Origin: Onchocerca volvulus
Taxonomy: Eukaryota; Nematoda; Chromadorea; Rhabditida; Onchocercidae
DNA: 64,000 nucleotides
Reading direction: 5' to 3'
Assembly (NCBI GenBank): GCA_000499405.2
Contig: HG738140.1
Span: 10,505,560-10,569,559 of the forward strand
Shown piece by piece: positions 24,319 through 53,760 of the stretch (position 1 is the first letter of the stretch; every line of letters starts with the position of its first letter). Position numbers and translations under genes: made by a program. The notes under the pieces were generated by a model that did not search any database, had not been told where the DNA came from, and saw only the letters and a list, made by a program, of their open reading frames with translations.

Positions 24319-27300
24319 GCAAGTTTTTTTTACCAATTCACGAATTATTTTTCTAAAATTACATGCTATACTTCATGCAACATTTAATGCAATTAAGAAA
24401 TTACTTTGCATTTATGAATTTTTCAGTCAAAATTTTGCATATTTCTGAAATCAAATGGCTGTTGAATGTTTTCTGCATGCTTTTCTTTTGGGAAATTTTT
24501 CAGCAAAGCTATTTCTAAACTTCTAATTTATATTTGCGAGCATTTCATTCATTTCATCTAATTTATGTCTTTGCATATTTACTATATAATCATTGCTGCC
24601 ATCTGCTAGTCAATGCATATTTTGCTGTGACGTTATCTATAATTAAATGATTGTATAGAATTTATGCTAACGAAGTGCACAATCAATTTGAAATATTTAA
24701 TTTATGCGCATTGTATTGCCTGACTTTATCCTTTGTATCACTAAAGTAATTTCATTTTTTGTTAAAAACAGTTTGATGGCAAAATGGCTTTGAAATTTCA
24801 ATTTTTATTTAACAATGATTTGTTTCACTAAATGTAGCAATCTCCAGGCACAATTTAAAAAAGTCAGAAAATATGAGTTAAAATGATTGAGCAACTAGAA
24901 TTTTTTTTTTTTCAAAATGCAAATAACTTCAAAAATCTGATAAGGACTGCGGGAGAGAATTTGTAAACAATGATTAAATTTAATCTACAATAAGTTTTTC
25001 TAAATTGTATGGAATTTGAAAGTTATATTTCATTAGTTTTCTGAAGGATTCGCTTTTGTAATTAAATTCTTAAAAAATTTTCTATAACAGTGCTTTTGAA
25101 TTTGATTCATGAACGATTTTATTTTCAATATACTACATAAAGTAGCGATTTGCAAACAAAGCAAGAAAATTGATTAAATTCCACAAATAAGTGGTATTTT
25201 TTTGTTTTTCATTTCAAAATATTGATTAACTTTCGTAAGACTTCATTTAATATTCATTTCATCTTAAAAACTAGAGAAATAGCAAATAGTCCATCTTTTT
25301 TTTCCATTTTAAAATTAATGCTTTTATCATTTTATCTTCGAATACTTTTTACGTTCAGGGCAAGAAAAAAAATAGCAGTGAAATAGAGGAAATCTGGTAG
25401 ATTTGAGAAATAATAGCAGATTTACAAATTGACTATTAAATAATAGAATCGTTTTTTCAATCACATACAATTTCATCCTTAACTTCCTTCCCATTATTCC
25501 AACACAAGCGAGCAAATTCTTTCTGGAAATATTTCTATTATTATATTTTAATGAGTCTGATGACACCTGACAAATTGCCATGTTATTTCGTTTCCAGCTG
25601 TTTTGTTTGTCTCTTTTCAATTTGATTTATAAATAAGAATTTAAATAGCTTTTAATTTCAGTTTGAAATACTTGGAATTAATTCAGATTATTTGAATTTT
25701 TAACTTTCCGCCATTTTAACTTCCATTAACTTCTGAAATAAACCAGAAAATTCGGCTCTCCTGGTTTTATTCATACATTATCTATTTTTCTTTTAAAACA
25801 TAAAGCAGTACCACATAGTAAAAAAAGTCTTAAAATTCAAATAATCTTACTTAAAAACATCATTAAAGTTGAATTCCATTTCCTTAGTGGGTTTAAAAAT
25901 TCCAAAACCGGAATGATTATTGTTTTTTGTTTTTCGAATTAATTCTGCGATTGAGGTGTGGATGAAATCAAGAAATGACATCAGCAAGATAAAATCGAGA
26001 ATGATTAAGCAACTTTAACGAAATGAAAGAAAAACCGAAAAATAAGCTTAATAATATCCAAATGATTGCACTTTTCTATTAAGATGAAGGGTTTGAGCTT
26101 CTTTTTGAGTAAACAAAAGAGATGAAAAAAATGACGCTTACGGTGACAAATCATTTTCTTTGATGTGATATTAAGTAATCCATGAAATAAGCAAAATTTT
26201 CTTCGAAAAAAGAAAAAATTTGTTTTCAAAAATGCATGGACGAAGGAAAGAGGCATTTCTTAGCCGACGTAATTACTTATTTTTCATCTCGTTGTAGTTT
26301 ACTTATTCTGTTAATATTTTCATTCATTTCATTTCTACCTCAATGAAGTTGAATGAATTACCAAAAGGTATATTTTCTTCGCTTCCAATGATAAGGGTAG
26401 GATGTCGAGGAGAATATTTCTATCTTTTGAGTTCTAAGTTAAAATATGAGCCTGCTAAGTTTCTCCAATCACAACTGTATTGCCTCGATTTGCGTCATTT
26501 AGTATTTTATTTCCAAAGAATATGAGTAGTGAATTTTGCATTAATGATCCTCACTGATTGCATCATCAACTAAAATTATTCCTTTGAATATTATCAGTTT
26601 TCTGATCTATCTTGTACATGTATTATTTTCGATCATTTGTTATATTAAAGAAAGTAATCTGGAGAATAACTAATCCTATGTGAATATGTTGGTGATATTC
26701 GAGATCAAAATGGAAATTTCTGACATCCTTTTTTTTTTTTTTTTTTTGATAAACTTCAGTGATCAGCAAAGTCTTTGATGAGGACGATTATCAAAAAAAA
26801 AGAAGCTTATTTACATAAGTTCATATTGTTTTTTTGAAAGTTATTGTCAATAACGAGACTGTGTCTGCTGTCGCCATATTATAATGGATTGCAGATATAT
26901 TTAAACTGGTGACAAAAAATGGTTGCAATAATTTGATTAAAGTTTTGATCTGAAATTCATTGCTTTCATCAGACGTGCCATCGTATCTCGTTTGTTTCAC
27001 AATTAAAAATATCTGCATAGGAAACAATTGCGAATTCTGACATCTCAAATCGATAGGATATAAACAGTTGGTTTATAAAACTTTTATCGCTGGGAGGATT
27101 CCAGAAGATCTTGTATAGAGACAGACTTTGGCAAGTTTTTATCTCATATGAACTTGAAATTCCATAAATTTTAATGCATTTGATTCTTTTTATAAATTTA
27201 AGTAATTTTATGGCAATTTTATTCTATGTGTAAAATTTCTGCAACAAATTAAAACAAATTATTTGAATAGATGAGGAATTAAACGAAAATACATTACAAA

Positions 27301-27841
27301 AAAAAAAAAAAAAAAATTGAAAAATTAACTAAATTTCATGAAGGAAATCTCCATCACAACTCAACTTTTTTAATGATCTTGAAAATAGCTATAATCGTAG
27401 CCATAATGATGGATTATAATGATTATAATAACTTCCTTGCCAACACTTATTTTTAATTATAAGCCAGTCTACGATATTTATCAACAAAGGCTTTTCCTTT
27501 CAACTCATCCCATTTATCTCGAGTTTGTTTAAGCAATTCATTTATGATTCATCCGTTCATTTCTACCTTCCTTGCAAAGCATCTGATTTTCTCGACATAA
27601 ATCTGTCCAAATCTCTTTCCCACAGTAGTATCTCTACTCCGAACAGTATTTTCAAGATGAATCTATAGAAAAAGTCACCTCACTAATTTTCAAAATAGAA
27701 AATCATTTAAAATTTTCCAGCCTGAAAATATGAAGGATATAAAAGATTTTGGTAATTTGTAGTAAAATTATTGGTACATCGTAAATTCTCGAATTACTAT
27801 TTCTAACGTCGAAATTTTCGAACAATTTCTGCACCATTCAA

Positions 27842-28141
27842 ATGATATATGACAAATGGAATAATTTACCATATTATTTTGATATGCTTATAACGATGAA
27901 AATTATTAAAACATTAATAATGAAACATACAGTAACAAACACTCATCTGAACTACCAAATTAAACGAACAAAGTCGATTCGACCCAATAATAAGCGCATT
28001 CTTAGTAGTTCGCTTCGTCATTTCACATTTGATCGATTTAATATCATAAAGTGCCACAAACAAGCTTGGCTGTTTAGTCTTCTAGGCTTGCTGTTATTAG
28101 GCCTTTGGCAGCTACTTAAAGGATATTTACTTATCAAATGA
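27842..28141 (+). CDS. Possible small tail-anchored protein, 99 aa
   Basis: A complete ATG-to-TGA frame. The N-terminal half is Lys/Asn-rich with weak coding quality. The second half is more protein-like: RPNNKRILSSSLRHF, then a 20-odd residue hydrophobic stretch (AWLFSLLGLLLLGLWQLL) just before the C-terminal Lys. That is the arrangement of a tail-anchored membrane protein. It lies in the presumed long first intron of PDE3. No donor before the stop would let it serve as a PDE3 exon. Not recognised. Confidence 0.3.
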   Translation: MIYDKWNNLPYYFDMLITMKIIKTLIMKHTVTNTHLNYQIKRTKSIRPNNKRILSSSLRHFTFDRFNIIKCHKQAWLFSLLGLLLLGLWQLLKGYLLIK

Positions 28142-28857
28142 TAACACTATGAGTTTAGCGAATACTTTCCAATTTTTTCTTTTTTTTTTTTTTTTTAATC
28201 TTTCATCTTTATGTCTTTTCTCCATTAGAAATTTAGGTTATCTTCTTGAGCACAACTGCAAATTATTTTTATTCTGCTCTTTATTTCAGTTTCTATTATC
28301 ATGTCGTTTACTACAAATTAGTGAATAATAAATGTCGCTATTTCTTTCTGATCGTGGCAAAAATGGTAGGATTGACTTTTACTTTCAGTTTTCACAGGTT
28401 TTTTTCAATTTTGAATTGTTTCATTCACTTGGAAACGAATTCAAACTTGGGTAATTAAATCTTTATTATGATAAATTTGTTAACAACAAACGTAGCAATT
28501 ATACCAACAACATAATTTCGGTAATATCAAAGGAATAACTTTCATGAAGAGAACATAATACGCAAAAGAGCCGAAGGATTACTCAATCATTGAGAGTTCC
28601 ACGTCCTTTACTCTCCTCTGATCACATGATCACTCTGGGCATTCATGTAGAAAATTATTGTTCCCCATGCTTCTCATGCTTCCCCTCAAATAAATTTTTG
28701 AAATTTGGTTAAATATGTCAATAAATTAGGGCCATCAGTGGAACAGAAAGTTTCGTCCATTGAACTCTTCCCTTCCTTTTACATTTTTCATCCCTAACAC
28801 TCTTACTTTTACCGACTATTTCCTCTCATTATATAGGAAATCTACAATAACAATAAA

Positions 28858-28892
28858 TACATGCACACACACACAGACACACAGACATGCAT
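28858..28892. repeat. Short imperfect (CA)n tract
   Basis: An interrupted run of CA dinucleotides with CAGACA interruptions, in the spacer or first intron upstream of the PDE3 exons. Confidence 0.7.
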
Positions 28893-29457
28893 GAAGAGAT
28901 ATACAAAAACAAACCTGAATGATTGTCTGGTTTCCGTTGTCATTCCCAGCGTAACTTAAATCGGAAATTGAAATTGAAGTTAAGTTTTTAAATTGATGAA
29001 GTTATTCGTTCGTTTATAGACAGCAATTTGAGTGCATTTAATCTTTGAAGATAAGAATGATGAAAATATTTAATGGAGCAATCATTTAATGAATTTTCAA
29101 ATTAGTTGGGAAGAGCAATATAATTTTGTTCACATCTTGTTAACTAATTGGTTCATTTCATTCCATTTCTTTTTTGTCAACAATTAACATTTCATTTCTT
29201 CTTTATTATCAATTAATTTAGATCAAACTTCCTGCCGATGTGTTGTCTCTCTCTTGATGCCATCCATTATTTTTACTTCAATTAATTTGCTCACCAATGA
29301 TTCGCTTGAATAGTTCCTTTTCTAATAAATTTTGAAAAGGTCATAATCAAAAGAAAAATTAATAATTAAAGGTAATTTCGTTAATAGGTTAATGGCAATC
29401 TCGATAATAAGTTAATGGTATTGGTTGGTGTCTGAAATTCAAATCGCAAATTTGTAG

Positions 29458-48455
<18,998 letters not shown>

Positions 48456-48471
48456 AGATTGCGAAGACGAG

Positions 48472-48477
48472 AATAAA
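48472..48477 (+). terminator. AATAAA poly(A) signal of PDE3
   Basis: AATAAA occurs 17 bases after the TAA of PDE3, implying a very short 3' UTR. Confidence 0.65.
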
Positions 48478-48635
48478 TATTCAAATAAGCATGTTGAGAT
48501 AGCTTTTTCCTACTTTATGGTGATCATTTTACCCATTCCATAATTATTTTTAGTATTTCATATGAAAAATAATTTTTTTCATGGCATAAAAAATTTTAAT
48601 CATATGCTTTATTTTCGTTCACACTTTGAATTCTG

Positions 48636-48639
<4 letters not shown>

Positions 48640-48670
<31 letters not shown>

Positions 48671-48712
48671 TTTTCTTTTTTTTTAAAATTTTTTTTTTTT
48701 TTTTTTTTTTTG
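48640..48712. repeat. Long interrupted poly-T tract
   Basis: About 70 bases composed almost entirely of T, broken by a few A and C, shortly after the PDE3 3' end. It is the longest homopolymer region in the window and a likely assembly weak point. Confidence 0.9.
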
Positions 48713-51201
48713 TCTGAATTTACGTTTTTCTTTCTGCCTAATATTTCGCTCAAGAATTAATAATTCTGCAGAAAACTTTAAAGTTTAAAAATTTCAGTGA
48801 TGTTATTTTTATGGCAGTGGCTTGAAACAATACATATTGATCCACGTCCTTTATTGCTGCTGCCATTATTCTCCTCGTATATTTTGTCCTCAAATATATT
48901 CGCTTTTTTACCAGTTAACTTTATTTACTCAGAATAATTTCTTCCTTCAAGTAATCTCTCTCGACAATAATTAATTTCTCTTTTGAAGTTCGATTCCTTC
49001 GCTTTTAACTCAAATGATTTTGAGAATTTCTCTATGAATAACATTACTTCACAGCAGAGTGTGCTAGAATGTAATTATTCCCCGTGTAGAAAGTTATTTG
49101 TTTCAAAATAATGAAGATTACAGATAACCGTGTTGCTGTATTTTGCTAATGTCTGTACTTACAGTAATCACGAAATTCTATTTGCCAATGTCTGTATTTA
49201 TGGTAATCACGAAAGCAGAGCCGAATGAATAATAATAAAGAATATGAAAGTTTTGATATTAAATAAAGAATAAGAAACTTTTAATGCCATCATTTTTAAT
49301 TTTCAGAAAAATTTATATTATTCATTTATACCGAAAGTTCGGTTGTCACATTTGATATTAAATTATTGCTTCATAATTTAGTCTTTTTAAAATACAAATT
49401 TTTGTAATTTAAACGTATTTGTTCACTTTCTTTAGATTTGTTATTATTTTAACTCAAATAATCGAACTATTGAAATTAAAATAGATTTTTTGCAAACTGC
49501 TCCAAACTTCTGTCATTTGAATAACAAATGCACAAAACAAAAAAATTCAGATTTCGCCGTTTTGAAAATTTGTACAAATTTTAAAAGCAATCGCAAGTAT
49601 GAATTTTAAACAGAACAAAAACGATGAATGTTCCTGATCGTTTTCTGCTTTGCTTCCGAATAATTAGGTAAGCTGCTTGGAAAATTGTTGAGATATTTCA
49701 GGCCAGAAAATTAGGATTGGGAAGGTTGATATTTATGATTTTTTTCATGACATTTCATAAGCAATTCTTGAGATTTACATAATCTTATTTGTTTAGGTAA
49801 ATTAATTATTTCTATTAAAGTGAAGTAATTGAAAATCATCACACTATAAAACCTCTTAATCTTCTGTTATTCTTTGAATTTTATTTTCCATTGTCATTTC
49901 CAAAGCACTCATGCATTACATGCTTCTCAGTATTGATTGAAATGCTTTAAAAGTTTTGCAAGAAACAAAGATTCTACTTTTTTTGTAATCATTAAAATTA
50001 TCATATCATTGATTGCTGCTGTTGATTTGATGTTATAATGTATTAAATATGCAGTTTTAAACTTGATAAGGAATATTCTATTTAATTAATTGAGTGATAA
50101 GGAATATTCTATCCAATTAATTAAGTGATAATCCTGCATTCAATTAGATTTATATTGCATTTTTGATTAATATATGTTCATTACATTAATGGATTGTATC
50201 TGCACTAATCTGTATTGTTTCATTAGAGTTGCAATGCCAGTTCAAAGCATTAATTGATCGGAAAACAAAGTTATCATCACATTTTAGATTTTCAATTTCA
50301 TTTTGATTAATCCATTGATATGTGACTTTGTTACTGAAATTATCCGGCAAGTCTTGAGAAAAGCTGTAAAATTAGGCTAATTTATGGGATTCATGCTGTT
50401 TTGTGGTTAAATTTCCTATCTTTTGGCATATGTAATTTTTCAGTGATGTATTTTACTGCATTTTTTTTTTTTTTTCTTTAATTCAGGTGTTTCACCGAAA
50501 AAAATTTTTTTCATTTTTAATTTTCAAAAATGTAAATTTCCTTTTCAAAAAATATTTTTCAATATAGTTTTTGTGATGAAATAAATTTCATGAAATTCTG
50601 TTAGATTTGTCGATGAAAATTCTGTTAATTTAATAAAGAATATTCAAAATAGCGGCCGAAGTAATGTGACATTTCAAACTGTTATAAAATGGAGGTTTTT
50701 TGTAGAAAATTTATATTTTGAAAGTTTTCGAAAATATTCTAAATTGTTTATTATTTTGCAAATTTTTGACATTGCAGTGTAGCATCACAACAGTGATTCT
50801 ATTTTCTTTCTAACATAGTTGCTTTTACTATTTCAGTTCTGAATGTGAAATTTTAAAATTTAGAACTGTTAATCTGCATAATTGTTGGAAAGGTATAGGA
50901 GACAATTTGACGTATTTTTCTATGAGAAAGAGATCAGGAGAATAAATTCTTGATTCTAATCATCCATCCTTGATAGCAGAGAAGACTATGGTATTTTTTC
51001 AGCTTACTTTGAAGAATTTAATGAACCAAATTTGACATACGTGTGATAGCAGACTGATGTGCTGTAAACGAAAAATTTATTATGTTTTGCTTGACGCAAT
51101 ATTAACTATATAAGCTAATACAAAAGAGTGAAGACCAAATTAATGATAGGACGAATAAAGATAAACAAAGAACAAAATGACAGGTGACATGAGGGACACT
51201 G
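48713..51201. other. Gene-poor spacer
   Basis: No supported exon. It contains a 31-base tandem duplication at 50065-50126. Confidence 0.5.
50065..50126. repeat. 31-bp tandem duplication
   Basis: Two copies of a unit beginning GATAAGGAATATTCTAT with three differences, followed by a partial third start (GATAA). Confidence 0.9.
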
Positions 51202-51509
51202 CTATGGTATTCGGTGGGACCATAACAGACTGATCAACAACTTCTCACACAATGTAGAAGTTGCTTCAGAAATGGTATGTTTAAAACACTGTAGTAAGAG
51301 AGCGAACTCAAGATGAAGTCTTTTGCAACTTTTGAACTTCTCTAAACAATTTTTAAACCTGCAAATTCCCGCAATTTCAAGCTTTTTCGAATTATCTTTT
51401 GATGTTAAAAGAAAGACTGCCAATGAAGACCTTATTGCATTGCATGCTAGTGGCATGCAAACATTACGTACCGTTGCAGCACATGCTTGGTGTATTTTCG
51501 GCGAACAGC
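51202..51509 (-). CDS. Cysteine-rich exon-like frame, 5' part missing
   Basis: After a good acceptor (TTTACTAATCAG) the minus strand stays open for 101 codons to TAG, entering with two bases. It encodes CSPKIHQACAATVRNVCMP, then ACNAIRSSLAVFLLTS, and later CRFKNCLEKFKSCKRLHLEF, LLLQCF and TLCEKLL, giving nine cysteines spread through the frame. This is the pattern of disulphide-rich secreted proteins common in nematodes; I cannot name the family. An in-frame ATG at 51456 exists, but coding quality continues upstream of it, so an upstream exon with a signal peptide is expected. A GTGAGA donor near 51798 on the minus strand has the wrong phase for this frame; in the phase it supports, the exon would instead end after SMCCNGT. 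Confidence 0.35.
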
Positions 51510-51712
51510 CTGATTAGTAAATTGCTGCTTGATTTTAAGCAAACTGTGTGAATGAACTTGTCGTTCACTTCTTCTGGGTGGTGATCATTTAAGTTTCAAG
51601 TCTTTTCAATGGCTGTATATACTATATGTGTGCGCGTATACTCAAAATAGATATCATGCATGGTGTGAGTTCAAGTTCAAGTTCGAATTCTCAAGCATCT
51701 TTATCACGTCGG

Positions 51713-51730
51713 TAGAGAGAGAGAGAGAGC
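51713..51730. repeat. Short (AG)n tract
   Basis: A GAGAGA run in the spacer, upstream of the secreted-protein gene. Confidence 0.85.
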
Positions 51731-52531
51731 ACAACTCAGTTATTTCACTCTTTCTTTCCCTTTCTTTTCTCTCTACTTTTTGTGTGCCTATCTCACCGTG
51801 GTTTCTGCATTGTTATCAAATTGTTATGAAATCGATTGGCAAGGATGATGCAGGAGCAACCATTTTCATTCCCGTTATTGATAGCGTCATCATTAATATT
51901 TTATACTTAAATAGTGTGCTTGGAAGAATTCAGCGTAGTGTATATTATTCTTATTAAAATCGTTTTCATTCGAAGTTTTTGATATCTGGCCAAGTTATTC
52001 CTTTGGGATAGTTGTTCCTATCTAATGAGAGATTGGCCTGATGATGCTTGGAATAATATATTTTCGAGGGAACATTTGGCAGTCTTTCTGTGGTATGATG
52101 ATTGCGAACTTTTCGAAACAAAGTTCATCGAATAATTGCATAGTTCGCACTTCAATTTTGTAGCAGTTGATTTTTTTTTTTTTTTTTCAGAATTGCGTGG
52201 AACTTCAAAAAATTAATAATTGCATTGGAATTTCCATACAGTACTGATATAGAATAACTGATATAGTAATTAATGTCTGAAATGGATAATTTGGAATCAG
52301 AGAAAGCTAGAATACTGATGACATGTATCATTTCTGAGATGATCGATTCTGAAACGATTCCCTCTCGAGAAAGGATATAATTATCTTCAATAACTAACTT
52401 GTAATTAGTCAATAAAACATGGAAGACTGAAGCCGAAAAAAAACCAAAGATTCGTGATTCTATCATTGAGGCAGTATAAGTTGTTATTAATCCAGAGATT
52501 TCGACTAATGTAAAATCACTAGTTTTTGTTA

Positions 52532-53553
52532 ATGGATCGCTTATTTGCATCATGTTTACTACAATTGCAAATGATACTATTCATTGGGATAGGAGTAATC
52601 CGAACTGCCGAGGATGAAAACGCCCGAGTGATTTCGATTGTGGAACAATTTGAGGATGATACTTTATGGGAGTTTCATTCCAAGTCAGTACGACGTGCAC
52701 AAGTTTCGAAGAAAACTTGGGATGAGTATTTAAAATATAAAGGTGAGCAACATGTAGATTTTTATGCCACGAAATTGAAAGTTTCTGTTGTAATGATATA
52801 TATATGGACAATTAATTATCTTTATATCTAACCTAAATAAATATTCTGTAGAAATCGTTCAGTGTATTGTGACGAAACAATTCAGTAATACTTTTTTTAA
52901 TTAGATTAAATTAGTCATAGTAGTGACCTTTGTTATAATTAATGTTCGGAGCAATTGATAATCACCTATGATTTTTGTTATTTTCTTCTTCAGAACAAAC
53001 ATGTCGACTGGAAGTCGAGAAAGATGCAGAATCAAAGGCGAGAGGCTATCTAAATTGGGAAGAAATGACTTTCCACAAAAGTTTACGGGCAAAGTAAGTC
53101 CTAGTATTACATATAATTATTCACATTTAGCATAATGAACAAACTTCTGACCATTGTTTGTCACAGATTTTGAGGTATGGAATATACATGCGAAGGTGTA
53201 TAATATGGTTTTAGATTATTGCCGGGATTGATAACCGATGATGCTTTATCATATAAAGACGCAGTCATGTTATCAAATGTAGATGGTCGCCTGCTCTCAC
53301 CAGAACCAGAATCGCTTTGCAAGATTGGCATAATTGATGATAGCGATCAAATTGAAATTGCTGAGAAAAGTCGTTTCGAAGACACTTTGATAAGTCGGTA
53401 AGTTATTTTGCCTTAATCCGAATTTTTTCTCCTCTCACTGTTTCTATTCTTTATGTTCTTAATTTATTTGCAATTTTTTTCTTTTACAGTTCAGTTGCGT
53501 TGCATTACGACTTAAATTTGAAATTGCTAAAGTTGGATTTGTTCCGAACATAA
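52532..53553 (+). CDS. Secreted protein of unknown function, four exons (185 aa)
   Basis: Exons 52532-52742, 52994-53093, 53215-53397, 53490-53553, with donors GTGAGC, GTAAGT, GTAAGT and acceptors TTCTTCAG, GTTTTAG, TTTTACAG; phases 1, 2, 2 all match. The ATG at 52532 gives a hydrophobic N-terminus (MDRLFASCLLQLQMILFIGI) followed by a polar acidic chain, so a signal peptide is likely. The mature part is rich in charged residues (FEDDTLWEFHSKSVRRAQVS, GYLNWEEMTFHKSL, IIDDSDQIEIAEKSRFED) and ends LKLLKLDLFRT, with only two cysteines after the signal. No domain is recognised. Exon structure is among the clearest in the window, so the gene is probably real although the product is not identifiable by eye. 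An extracellular or secretory-pathway role is inferred from the signal peptide alone. Confidence 0.8.
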
Positions 53554-53574
53554 AAAAAGTGTTCCAGAATCGTT

Positions 53575-53760
53575 TTAAGAGTGACATCTTGGAAGCATTT
53601 GTAGGCTTCTACAAATTCTAGCAAGTCTTATATATTCCACTATAATATCTTGACTGATACTGACTGCATCAAAAGATTCAATTCTATTTGTGTCAACAAT
53701 CCGATCTAATTTACTGAGTGTTTTTGATTCTATTTCATATATCGTACAATTCGCTGGCAT
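53575..53760 (-). CDS. Small ORF convergent with the secreted-protein gene, 61 aa
   Basis: ATG-initiated frame starting MPANCTIYEIESKTLSKLD and ending LARICRSLQMLPRCHS. Codon periodicity is good. Its stop lies 21 bases from the stop of the plus-strand secreted-protein gene. No intron, acceptor or domain supports it. Confidence 0.25.
   Translation of the reverse strand: MPANCTIYEIESKTLSKLDRIVDTNRIESFDAVSISQDIIVEYIRLARICRSLQMLPRCHS

Noticed and set aside
51628..51957. Plus-strand 109-codon frame
   Set aside because: Passes through an (AG)n tract; composition is uneven and no splice support exists.
52152..52553. 133-codon minus-strand ORF overlapping the start of the secreted-protein gene
   Set aside because: It overlaps a well-supported exon on the other strand and ends in a Lys run read from poly-T. 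Plus-strand frames in the same place are equally protein-like. Not convincing without transcript data.
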